Source of the DNA: an uncultured Bacteroidota bacterium
GTDB taxonomy: Bacteria; Bacteroidota; Bacteroidia; UBA7662
NCBI GenBank assembly: GCA_903908015.1
Contig: CAIVQI010000351.1
Coordinates: forward strand, 1 to 6,068
Direction: 5' to 3'
Length of the DNA: 6,068 nucleotides
Shown one piece after another: positions 1 through 6,068 of the stretch. The notes beneath the pieces were generated by a model, which was given only the letters and a program-made list of their open reading frames with translations, was not told the DNA's origin and made no database searches. The position numbers were made by a program, and so were the translations under genes. Within the stretch, counting starts at the first letter, position 1. Each line of letters opens with the position of its first letter.

Positions 1-912
1 AACGACAGCAGTGGTACATTGGCCTATTGGGTGCTCGAACCCGATGCATTGAGTTACCTTAAGATCGACTTTCAACCTGACTCCCCTACAGTGGAGCGGG
101 TCATGAGGCCCACGGAGCGAAAAACGGTGCATAAAACAGGCCGAATCGATGGAAGCCTCTACCAAAGCATGGGTGAAAGCGGTGCCAGCCAAGAGCTTAT
201 CGCCAACTACACCAGACTGTTCGACTGGACTGTCGACTTCTTCCACCTGCAGGAGGGCGACTCGTTTCGGGTGGTGCATGAGGAGGTGTGGATCGACGGG
301 CGTCCCGGACCGGCCGGACAAGTGCAAGCGGCGGAGTTGCGCCACAAAGGCAAGTCGTACTACGGCTTTATCTGGAAGTCACCCGACGGCAAAACGCAAT
401 ACTACAATGAAAAAGGGGAGAGTATGAAGCGGCGATACCTCAAAGCGCCCCTCGACTACACGAGGATTAGTTCGGGCTTCGCCAAACGCCGGTTTCACCC
501 CGTGCTGCGCATCAACCGGCCCCACCTGGGAATCGACTACGCTGCCCCTACCGGCACGCCCATCCGCGCCATTGGCGACGGCACCGTGACTGAGGCGGGT
601 TACAAGGGCGGGAACGGTAATTTTGTGCGGATCAGGCACAATAAAACCCACGAAACCGGCTACCTCCACATGAGCCGCATCGGTAAGGGGATCCGAAGAG
701 GCGCACGGGTGCAACAGGGACAAGTCATCGGCTATGTGGGCAGCACGGGTCTCGCCACGGGACCGCATCTCTGTTTTCGTTTCTGGGAAAACGGCGTACA
801 GGTGAACCCAGCGCGCATTGCGACGCCCCCTTCCGATCCGCTTCCACCCGCCGAAAGACAGCAGTTTATGGTGCAACGGGATGGGTTGATGGCCCTATTG
901 AAGGAAGATTGA
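1..912 (+). CDS. M23 (LytM-type) zinc metallopeptidase, 5' end outside window
   Basis: Predicted cell-envelope peptidoglycan endopeptidase. The frame is open from the first base (reads NDSSGT before a TTG at 19), so the true start, and any signal peptide, lies upstream. The region at about 160-310 (SLYQSM...LFDWTVDFF...GDSFRVV) resembles the second, Csd3/OapA-like domain that precedes the catalytic domain in many M23 proteins. The LytM domain follows: HLGIDYAAPTGTPI supplies the zinc-ligand His at 523-525 and Asp at 535-537, GYLHMS supplies a catalytic His at 667-669, and GPHLCFRFW supplies His at 766-768. The last zinc-ligand position, normally His in HxH, is Cys (TGT, 772-774). I recall this Cys form from Bacteroidota relatives, so it is probably functional. 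A Pro-rich tail (PPSDPLPPAE) follows the domain. The family assignment is secure; the exact substrate bond is unknown. It has no evident link to the downstream operon, from which it is separated by 256 bp. Confidence 0.93.
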   Translation, partial: NDSSGTLAYWVLEPDALSYLKIDFQPDSPTVERVMRPTERKTVHKTGRIDGSLYQSMGESGASQELIANYTRLFDWTVDFFHLQEGDSFRVVHEEVWIDGRPGPAGQVQAAELRHKGKSYYGFIWKSPDGKTQYYNEKGESMKRRYLKAPLDYTRISSGFAKRRFHPVLRINRPHLGIDYAAPTGTPIRAIGDGTVTEAGYKGGNGNFVRIRHNKTHETGYLHMSRIGKGIRRGARVQQGQVIGYVGSTGLATGPHLCFRFWENGVQVNPARIATPPSDPLPPAERQQFMVQRDGLMALLKED

Positions 913-930
913 ACCTTACATTACGGCCCG

Positions 931-953
931 ACCTAAAGGGATGAATTTTAGGT
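931..953 (+). terminator. Weak hairpin after the M23 gene, possible terminator
   Basis: ACCTAAA (931-937) and TTTAGGT (947-953) form a perfect 7-bp inverted repeat with a 9-nt loop, 18 bp after the peptidase stop codon. No T-run follows, so intrinsic termination is doubtful. It may only be a 3'-end stabilising hairpin or chance. Confidence 0.25.
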
Positions 954-999
954 ACTCTCAGTCATTCCCACCTGAAATCACCCATTATTGCGTAACGAA

Positions 1000-1126
1000 A
1001 CAATAGAATAATTACGGAAAGAACAAATTCAAGCGACGCTTATTATCGCCGAGCGAAACAATGGAATTGACACGCAACATTGTAAAAACTCCATTCGCCC
1101 GATGCATTTTGGCGGACAATAGAATA
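1000..1126 (+). repeat. Three direct repeats of ACAATrGAAT at 58-bp spacing
   Basis: ACAATAGAATA occurs at 1000-1010 and again, identically, at 1116-1126. A two-mismatch version, ACAATGGAATT, sits at 1058-1068. The three start points are exactly 58 bp apart. The first two copies share a preceding CGAA, giving CGAAACAATrGAAT. The bases between copies are only weakly similar, so this is either a decayed 58-bp tandem duplication or a set of spaced binding sites. The copies lie immediately upstream of the pyrophosphohydrolase-helicase operon, and the third overlaps the possible -7 box, so a regulatory role is conceivable. The function is unknown. Confidence 0.45.
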
Positions 1127-1132
1127 TTTTTG
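1125..1132 (+). promoter_or_regulatory. Possible Bacteroidota -7 promoter box
   Basis: TATTTTTG matches the Bacteroidota sigma-factor -7 consensus TAnnTTTG. It lies 36 bp before the ATG at 1169, which would give a leader of about 30 nt. A TTTG at 1108-1111 is only 13 bp upstream, shorter than the usual spacing of about 20 bp, so the -33 element is unsupported. If this is real, the alternative ATG at 1061 would lie upstream of the transcript start, which favours the start at 1169. Confidence 0.3.
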
Positions 1133-1168
1133 AATGTTAATTCAATAACACAAAAAACAATTCGATCG

Positions 1169-1498
1169 ATGACCTCTATTCAGGAAATAACACAAGCGCT
1201 GATCGCCTTCCGTGATGCCCGTGACTGGGCCCAGTTTCACAACCCAAAAGACCTTGCCTTAGCCTTGAACGTGGAATCCGCCGAATTACTCGAGTTATTT
1301 TTATGGAAGGATGCGGCACTGGCGGATCGCGATAAAGTGAAAGAGGAACTGGCGGATGTCTTGGCTTATGCACTCCTGCTTGCGCACAATTATGGATTCG
1401 ATGTGGCCGAAATCATGGAACAAAAAATCAAAATAAACGGCGAAAAATACCCCATCGATAAATCACGTGGGGTGGCCACCAAATATTCTGCGCTTTGA
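1169..1498 (+). CDS. MazG/dCTPase-like nucleotide pyrophosphohydrolase
   Basis: Small (109 aa) all-alpha NTP pyrophosphatase. Family members cleave (d)NTPs to (d)NMP and PPi with Mg2+; the QFHNPKDLALAL segment (residues 22-33) is closest to the RS21-C6/dCTPP1 branch. The metal-binding signature is visible: E36-S-A-E39-L-L-E42, then E60-L-A-D63, followed by K86-I-K-I-N90 and K93-Y-P. Length is typical of single-domain members. An in-frame ATG at 1061 would add 36 residues with no family resemblance, and 1169 begins exactly at the conserved helix (MTSIQEITQAL), so I chose 1169. No Shine-Dalgarno sequence is visible. The stop codon overlaps the start of the downstream helicase gene by 4 bp, so the two are almost certainly co-transcribed. 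Inference: it may limit the nucleotide pool or sanitise modified nucleotides alongside the helicase. The exact substrate cannot be read from the sequence. Confidence 0.9.
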   Translation: MTSIQEITQALIAFRDARDWAQFHNPKDLALALNVESAELLELFLWKDAALADRDKVKEELADVLAYALLLAHNYGFDVAEIMEQKIKINGEKYPIDKSRGVATKYSAL

Positions 1499-3348
1499 TC
1501 GTTTATTCATCCACGAAAAGAGAATTTATCCGGCAGGTCAATGACCATCCGGTGGAGGACATTATCCTGAAATGCTTTGAGGAACGACTCAAACGCACCA
1601 CCGGTGCCAGCGAACGGGAGGCCTGGCGCGATTCACTTCCCTGCATGGCGCAGGTATTGAGCGACGATGGAATCCCCGATGATGCCGGAATCCTCATTGA
1701 GTATATGATCCCGCAGTCGTCGTTTCGGGTCGACTTCATCATCACCGGAATCAACGACCACGATCAGGAAAATGTGGTGATTGTGGAACTAAAAAGATGG
1801 ACCCATGCCACCAAAACAGAAAAAGACGCGATAGTCAAAACCCGCTTTATGGGCGGCGTGGTAGAAACAAGTCACCCCTCCTACCAGGCATGGTCGTATG
1901 CCGCTTTTTTGGGAAGTTACAACGAGACCATATACACGGAGAAAATAGACCTGCAACCCTGTGCCTATTTGCACAATTACCGGGCGGATGGGGTCATCAA
2001 CGACCCTTTTTATGCAGAGCATATAAAAAGAGCGCCGCTTTTTCTGCACCACGACAAGCAAAAACTGCGGTCGTTTATCAAACAGCATATTGTGAAAGGC
2101 GACCTGTTTGGGGTCATGTACCGCATTGAAAATGGACGCATCAGGCCATCGAAACAACTGGCAGACCAGTTAGGCTCCATGTTGCGGGGCAATCAGGAGT
2201 TCTTGATGCTCGACGAACAAAAAATAATTTATGAAACGGCGCTGTCTGTGGTTCGTACTTCCGGGCAAGGGAAAAAAGTGTTGATTGTGGAAGGCGGTCC
2301 CGGCACAGGCAAAAGTGTAGTGGCCATTCAACTGCTGGTGGCCCTCACCGGAATGGGAAAAGTAGCCAAATATGTGACGAAAAATTCCGCGCCCAGGGCC
2401 GTGTATCGCTCACGACTTCAGGGGGAATTTACCGGTGCACACATCGATTACCTGTTTACCGGATCCGGTTCGTTTGTGGATACCCCCGAAAATCTGTTTG
2501 ATGCCCTCATCGTGGACGAAGCGCACCGGTTAAATGAAAAGTCGGGTATGTTTCACCACCTCGGTGAGAATCAAATCAAGGAACTCATCCAGGCATCACG
2601 ATTCAGCGTGTTTTTTATTGACGAAGACCAACGGGTTACCCTGAAGGATATTGGCACTAAGTCGGAAATCCGCCAATGGGCGCAGAATTTGGGTGCGGAA
2701 GTGCGTGAAATCCCACTAAAGTCGCAATTCCGGTGCAATGGTTCGGATGGGTATTTGTTGTGGCTCAATCGCACGCTCGACTTGCATGAAACAGCCAATT
2801 TTACACTCGACAGTGGCAGCTATGACTTCTCGGTTGTGGATTCCCCTGCACACCTGCGGGATAAAATTTATGCGTTAAACCAATCCGACAATAAAGCACG
2901 CATGCTGGCGGGCTATTGCTGGAACTGGATCAGCAAAAACAACGCACAGCTTTTCGATATAGAGCTGCCGGAATACGGGTTTAAGCACCGGTGGAACCTC
3001 AATTCGGATGGAATGCGCTGGATTATAGCGCCCGGTTCTGTGTCGGAAATTGGGTGCATTCATACTTGTCAGGGCCTTGAGCTGGATCATGTAGGCGTAC
3101 TTATCGGCCCAGATTTTATCGTGAGAAATGGATGCGTGGTCACCAATTTCCGTATGCGGGCACACACCGACAAATCATTAAGCGGCATTCAGTCGATGTT
3201 CCGTGAGAACCAGGCGAATGCAACCGCCGTGGCTGACCGCATCATCAAAAACACCTACCGAACGCTGCTGACCCGCGGCATGAGGAGCTGCACCATTTAT
3301 TGCACAGATGAAGAGACAAGAGAATATTTTCGGGCGCGCATCGGGTAG
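1495..3348 (+). CDS. PD-(D/E)XK nuclease-like / DUF2075 (Schlafen group 3-like) SF1 helicase
   Basis: A 617-residue cytosolic nucleic-acid enzyme. The N-terminal region reads like a PD-(D/E)XK fold: E69, D80 (RVDFII), E98-L-K100 (VELKRW) and Q131-xxx-Y135 (HPSYQAWSYA), the last like the RecB QxxxY motif. The helicase part has a Q-motif (LDEQ, Q242), Walker A GGPGTGKS (267-274), Walker B/DEAH (341-344), motif III IDEDQ (375-379), QFRC (411-414), motif V CQGLELD (525-531) and motif VI NTYRTLLTRG (586-595). All the major motifs are present and the length is full for the family. The start is a TTG overlapping the upstream TGA (TTGA, 1495-1498); it is preferred because MIVYSSTKREF matches the usual family N-terminus and the next Met is about 50 residues in. 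The domain is PF09848, related to the Schlafen helicase. Co-transcription with a dNTPase suggests nucleic-acid defence or repair; this is inference. Confidence 0.9.
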   Translation: MIVYSSTKREFIRQVNDHPVEDIILKCFEERLKRTTGASEREAWRDSLPCMAQVLSDDGIPDDAGILIEYMIPQSSFRVDFIITGINDHDQENVVIVELKRWTHATKTEKDAIVKTRFMGGVVETSHPSYQAWSYAAFLGSYNETIYTEKIDLQPCAYLHNYRADGVINDPFYAEHIKRAPLFLHHDKQKLRSFIKQHIVKGDLFGVMYRIENGRIRPSKQLADQLGSMLRGNQEFLMLDEQKIIYETALSVVRTSGQGKKVLIVEGGPGTGKSVVAIQLLVALTGMGKVAKYVTKNSAPRAVYRSRLQGEFTGAHIDYLFTGSGSFVDTPENLFDALIVDEAHRLNEKSGMFHHLGENQIKELIQASRFSVFFIDEDQRVTLKDIGTKSEIRQWAQNLGAEVREIPLKSQFRCNGSDGYLLWLNRTLDLHETANFTLDSGSYDFSVVDSPAHLRDKIYALNQSDNKARMLAGYCWNWISKNNAQLFDIELPEYGFKHRWNLNSDGMRWIIAPGSVSEIGCIHTCQGLELDHVGVLIGPDFIVRNGCVVTNFRMRAHTDKSLSGIQSMFRENQANATAVADRIIKNTYRTLLTRGMRSCTIYCTDEETREYFRARIG

Positions 3349-3358
3349 GTAAAGGAAG

Positions 3359-3391
3359 TGCCACTCAAAAAAATCGGCTCATCGACTGGCA
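3359..3391. terminator. Possible shared terminator between convergent genes
   Basis: The 43-bp gap between two convergent stop codons contains the inverted repeat TGCCA (3359-3363) / TGGCA (3387-3391). Read on the minus strand, a short inner stem (AGTCG/CGATT, one wobble pair) is followed by the rest of a run of seven Ts (from A3367-A3373 on the plus strand), as expected for a weak intrinsic terminator of the membrane-protein gene. The stems are short, so the call is tentative. Confidence 0.3.
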
Positions 3392-4264
3392 TCACAAAAC
3401 CGTCTTTTTCTCATACTGATTGTGAATCAATACGATCAAAAGTCCAAACAATACGGCCATCACCACAAGTACCGTGCTCACCAGTCCCGTTGCGCCCAGT
3501 GACAAACGAATCAGAATCGTGGACACCACAAAACCCGTGTTGCGGATGATTTTGTGAAATTGGTCCGTGTAGAAAAAAGACAACAGCAAAAGCACCACAT
3601 CCACCAAAATCAAAATCGTGAAAAACTCATCAAAAAACAGGTGGTTGATTGTCTTAATCCCCAAAACATCACCCCCCGATACGAAAAGACCGGCGGCCCA
3701 TTGCACAAAAGTGGTACAAGCCAGAACGCCGATGACCGGCACCAGGGCGACCGCAATAAGTTTTTTGCGAACAATAAATCGGTCAATCTCGGGATCGGTG
3801 GCGTCATGCAGCCCCATTTTGCGCGTGGCGTGTTTTTGAAACAGGTAAATCAGGTAGAATAATAGTAGGGACGCCAGAATATCGTAGGTGAATTGCACAT
3901 CACTTGCATTTTTAAACCAATTTGTTGACAATTCAACTCCCGCGAGGTCCTTAAACAATTTTCGAATGATGATTAGGGTGATGATCTCATACTGCTTGGA
4001 AATATAGTTGGTGAACGACTTGGGCAGATAGTAGATCAACAGGTACACCTCATACACAAGGATAAAGGAAAACGGTGTATAAATGGCAGATATCGGGTTT
4101 TTGAACAATTCCGATTGTCCACCCAGGTCAATCACCCCGGTTTTTAACAGGTAAATGAGCAGCAGGTGAATGAAAAACCCCAAAAGGGCCACGGTGAGGG
4201 TGATCCGCTCGAACCGCTTTTTGGTGCGCTCCGACAACAACAAATCAAATGTTTTTGATAACAT
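3392..4264 (-). CDS. Polytopic inner-membrane protein, function unknown
   Basis: I do not recognise a characterised family. The 290-residue protein has a basic N-terminus (SERTKKRFER) and about six or seven hydrophobic segments at roughly 21-40, 58-80, 127-142, 169-195, 215-233, 244-258 and 261-281. A short amphipathic helix (IITLIIIRKLF, 94-104) lies between the second and third. Several charged residues fall in or next to membrane segments (E72, R101, D128, D222, R253), which hints at a channel- or transporter-like role, but no signature motif is visible. There is no cleavable signal peptide and no soluble domain. The ATG at 4264 begins just before the first membrane helix and is the natural start. 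The gene is convergent with the helicase gene and divergent from the serine hydrolase gene, so it is a separate transcription unit. The gene is real, given its long open frame with coherent membrane topology. Confidence 0.8.
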   Translation of the reverse strand: MLSKTFDLLLSERTKKRFERITLTVALLGFFIHLLLIYLLKTGVIDLGGQSELFKNPISAIYTPFSFILVYEVYLLIYYLPKSFTNYISKQYEIITLIIIRKLFKDLAGVELSTNWFKNASDVQFTYDILASLLLFYLIYLFQKHATRKMGLHDATDPEIDRFIVRKKLIAVALVPVIGVLACTTFVQWAAGLFVSGGDVLGIKTINHLFFDEFFTILILVDVVLLLLSFFYTDQFHKIIRNTGFVVSTILIRLSLGATGLVSTVLVVMAVLFGLLIVLIHNQYEKKTVL

Positions 4265-4287
4265 GTTAAACCAAATTTGTTTTATTA

Positions 4288-4355
4288 ACTCTTTTGCGGG
4301 TTTTGAACTCTATTCGGGATTTGCACTCTTTTGCGGGTTTTGCACTCTTTGCAGC
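4288..4355. repeat. 18-19 bp tandem repeat in the divergent intergenic region
   Basis: Three full units and one partial unit are visible: ACTCTTTTGCGGGTTTTGA (4288-4306), ACTCTATTCGGGATTTGC (4307-4324), ACTCTTTTGCGGGTTTTGC (4325-4343) and ACTCTTTGCAGC (4344-4355). Units 1 and 3 are identical except for the last base. The array starts 24 bp upstream of the membrane-protein start codon, so it overlaps that gene's promoter or leader region. It could be a regulator-binding array or a slippage-prone microsatellite. It is not a CRISPR array, since there are no spacers. Confidence 0.75.
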
Positions 4356-4411
4356 TTCAATGAAAACATCAAATGTTCAAAAATATACGTTCATATATTC
4401 ACTTAAAATCA

Positions 4412-4430
4412 TGTAAATCAATAATTTACA
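4412..4430. promoter_or_regulatory. Perfect inverted repeat TGTAAAT-N5-ATTTACA, possible operator
   Basis: TGTAAAT (4412-4418) and ATTTACA (4424-4430) form a perfect 7-bp dyad around CAATA, within an AT-rich stretch about 70-88 bp before the serine hydrolase start codon. The symmetry and location suit a dimeric regulator site. A short RNA hairpin or chance in AT-rich DNA are alternatives. No promoter box could be placed with confidence near it. Confidence 0.35.
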
Positions 4431-4499
4431 AACACAAAACAGGTTCTTTTGTTTCATCAACGCCCCAACCACCTATTTTCAACGAAAGTCAACATCCCC

Positions 4500-6062
4500 A
4501 TGCGCCGCTTTATTTTCATCCTTAACCTCACCCTTTGGCTGTTGTGGGAAACCGCTCCCTCCGCTGGGGCGCAGGGTATCGACTCTGTCCTCGCCGCCCG
4601 CTTTCAATTGACCCTCGACAGCATGCGGCAGGCAGGCAACTATCGGGGAGCATCGGCCTGCATCCTGTACCCCGGAATGGGCTTATGGACAGGCGTGTCG
4701 GGCGTCTCCCACCCCGGCGTCAGCATGACGCCCCAGCTCGAATTCGGCATTGCCAGCAACACAAAATTGTTTGCCGGTGTGCTCCTGCTGAAACTGGCGG
4801 AGGCCCAACTGCTCGACCTCGACGATTCGCTGCATTCCTACCTGCCCGCCTACCCCAACATCAACCCCAACATCCGCATCCGGCAGTTGTTGAACCACAC
4901 CAGCGGCCTGTATGACGTTACCAGCGTTCCGGGCTACCCCGACTCAATCCTCATCAACCCGAATCGCCTATACACGCCGGCCGAACTCATGACCTGGGCC
5001 CAAGCACCCCTGTTCGCCCCCGGCACAAGTTGGAATTACTGCAACACAAATTATCTGCTGGCGGGCATGATCGCCGAGAGCGTTACCGGGCAACCCTTTG
5101 GACGCCTCCTGCGCGACAGCATCCTCACCCCGCTGCAACTCGACAGTACCTTCCTGGATGTGTATGACAGCATCCCCTTTGCCGTGGCCCACCCCTGGCA
5201 GGGCGGAATTGACAACTTCACCGTGCCCCGAAGAGCGCTCAACAGCGCCGCATGGGCCGCCGGCGCCATGTACTCCACCCCCACAGAGATGGTTCAGTGG
5301 TACCACGCGCTGTTGAACGGCCAGGTCGTAAATGCCGCCTCCCTGCAGGACATGACCAGCTTTGTGGGAAGCGGCAACTACGGAATAGGGATCAGTAAGG
5401 TCTTGGTTTCGGGCCGCACGGTGTGGACCCACGGCGGCAACATCTGGGGGGGCTACAACTCCTCCATGATGTACGACACCGCCACCGGCGCCATATTCGC
5501 CGTTTTTGTGAACCACGTGAATGCCCAGGCGAATCAGTTCTCCATTCGGCTGCTCAACAATTTGGTTCATCACCCTGTGATGCGCATCAGCGGAAGCCTC
5601 CGCTACGCCAATGCTTCGCAAACACCCATGACATCGGTTGGGGTACAGCTCACACAAAATGCTCAGGTGCTGGCAACCGATACCACCACCCCCCAGGGCC
5701 ATTTCGACCTCGGACTTCGCGGTCAGGGCACCTATCCCGTCCAATATGTGAACAACCGCCCATGGGGTGGGGTGAATGCCACCGATGCGCTGCTCATTCT
5801 TCGTCATTTTGGTTCGACCGCCACCCTCACCGGCATCTACCTGCAGGCCGCCGACGTGAATGTGTCGGGCACGGTGAACGCTACCGACGCCCTGCTGGTG
5901 AGCCGCCGATTCACCAACACCATCCAAAGTCTGCCTTCGGGTGACTGGATCTGGGAGGTAAATTCCCTTCAAACGGTGGCGGGAGGCACCTACAGCAACC
6001 TAGTATGGCGGTGCCTCGCGGCCGGGGATGTGAATGGCTCCTATCAGCCCCCAGTGAATTAA
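4500..6062 (+). CDS. Secreted beta-lactamase-family serine hydrolase with dockerin-like C-terminus
   Basis: Predicted exported class C beta-lactamase/PBP-like hydrolase (520 aa); family members are D,D-peptidases, esterases or beta-lactamases. Residues 1-24 form a Sec signal peptide (MRRFIF, hydrophobic core, cleavage after AGA). The catalytic motifs are S86-N-T-K89 (SxxK), Y180-C-N182 (YxN) and H311-G-G313 (the KTG-equivalent HGG). After about residue 375 a short beta-rich, carboxypeptidase-regulatory-like segment leads to a dockerin-like region: GVNATDALLILRHF (about 424-437), then a Ca-loop-like D452-V-N-V-S-G-T-V-N-A-T-D463 and a final GDVNGSY. The ATG at 4500 is chosen over an upstream TTG (4449) because it begins the signal peptide. 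The protein stops at PPVN with no type IX secretion C-terminal domain visible, although related Bacteroidota modules often continue further. The substrate is unknown. Confidence 0.9.
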   Translation: MRRFIFILNLTLWLLWETAPSAGAQGIDSVLAARFQLTLDSMRQAGNYRGASACILYPGMGLWTGVSGVSHPGVSMTPQLEFGIASNTKLFAGVLLLKLAEAQLLDLDDSLHSYLPAYPNINPNIRIRQLLNHTSGLYDVTSVPGYPDSILINPNRLYTPAELMTWAQAPLFAPGTSWNYCNTNYLLAGMIAESVTGQPFGRLLRDSILTPLQLDSTFLDVYDSIPFAVAHPWQGGIDNFTVPRRALNSAAWAAGAMYSTPTEMVQWYHALLNGQVVNAASLQDMTSFVGSGNYGIGISKVLVSGRTVWTHGGNIWGGYNSSMMYDTATGAIFAVFVNHVNAQANQFSIRLLNNLVHHPVMRISGSLRYANASQTPMTSVGVQLTQNAQVLATDTTTPQGHFDLGLRGQGTYPVQYVNNRPWGGVNATDALLILRHFGSTATLTGIYLQAADVNVSGTVNATDALLVSRRFTNTIQSLPSGDWIWEVNSLQTVAGGTYSNLVWRCLAAGDVNGSYQPPVN

Positions 6063-6068
6063 TTTATA

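Noticed and set aside
379..876. A 165-codon minus-strand open frame inside the M23 peptidase gene
   Set aside because: It is antisense to the conserved catalytic domain and shows no family motif or membrane pattern.
1061..1168. N-terminal extension of the pyrophosphohydrolase from the ATG at 1061
   Set aside because: The 36 extra residues resemble no part of the family, and the stretch contains the direct repeats and a possible -7 promoter box, so it is probably non-coding.
4288..4355. A possible CRISPR-like array
   Set aside because: The units are directly adjacent with no spacers and are too short; it is a simple tandem repeat.
4170..4406. A 78-codon plus-strand open frame encoding a repetitive GFxLxxGF-type peptide
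   Set aside because: It starts inside the antisense membrane-protein gene and its repetitive part is just the translated 18-19 bp tandem repeat.
4444..4451. TTCTTTTG as a -7 promoter box for the serine hydrolase gene
   Set aside because: It lacks the conserved A of TAnnTTTG and has no TTG-type -33 element at suitable spacing.
4968..5972. A 334-codon open frame on the minus strand within the serine hydrolase gene
   Set aside because: It is antisense to a gene with a signal peptide and all three catalytic motifs, has a low-complexity His/Gly/Val-rich composition and no recognisable domain; it is a by-product of the high GC content of the real gene.

Overview
The window looks like a chromosomal segment of a Bacteroidota bacterium. 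Three things suggest this. The M23 peptidase has a Cys in place of the second His of its HxH motif, a form I associate with Bacteroidota. The extracellular serine hydrolase ends in a WGGVNATDALL-type dockerin-like module known from that phylum. None of the start codons has a convincing Shine-Dalgarno sequence. No rRNA, tRNA, CRISPR array or transposase was seen.

Layout: (1) Positions 1-912 carry the 3' part of a cell-wall M23 metallopeptidase gene that runs in from outside the window. (2) Positions 913-1168 are an AT-rich non-coding stretch with a weak hairpin, three copies of an ACAATrGAAT element spaced exactly 58 bp apart, and a possible Bacteroidota -7 box. (3) Positions 1169-3348 hold a two-gene operon: a small MazG/dCTPase-like nucleotide pyrophosphohydrolase, then a 617-residue protein with a PD-(D/E)XK-nuclease-like N-terminus and an SF1-type DUF2075 (Schlafen group 3-like) helicase. 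The two genes overlap by 4 bp (TTGA). (4) Positions 3392-4264 on the minus strand encode a polytopic membrane protein of unknown function, convergent with the operon. (5) Positions 4265-4499 are a divergent intergenic region with an 18-19 bp tandem repeat and a perfect TGTAAAT-N5-ATTTACA inverted repeat. (6) Positions 4500-6062 encode a secreted beta-lactamase-fold serine hydrolase with a dockerin-like C-terminus.

The most interesting unit is the pyrophosphohydrolase plus nuclease-helicase pair. One protein would hydrolyse (d)NTPs and the other would translocate on and possibly cut nucleic acid. Their tight coupling, and a base composition that appears lower in GC than the flanking peptidase and hydrolase genes, fit an accessory module, plausibly anti-phage defence. 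That role is inference: nothing in the sequence proves it. The flanking genes look like housekeeping or secreted-enzyme genes with no visible link to the pair.
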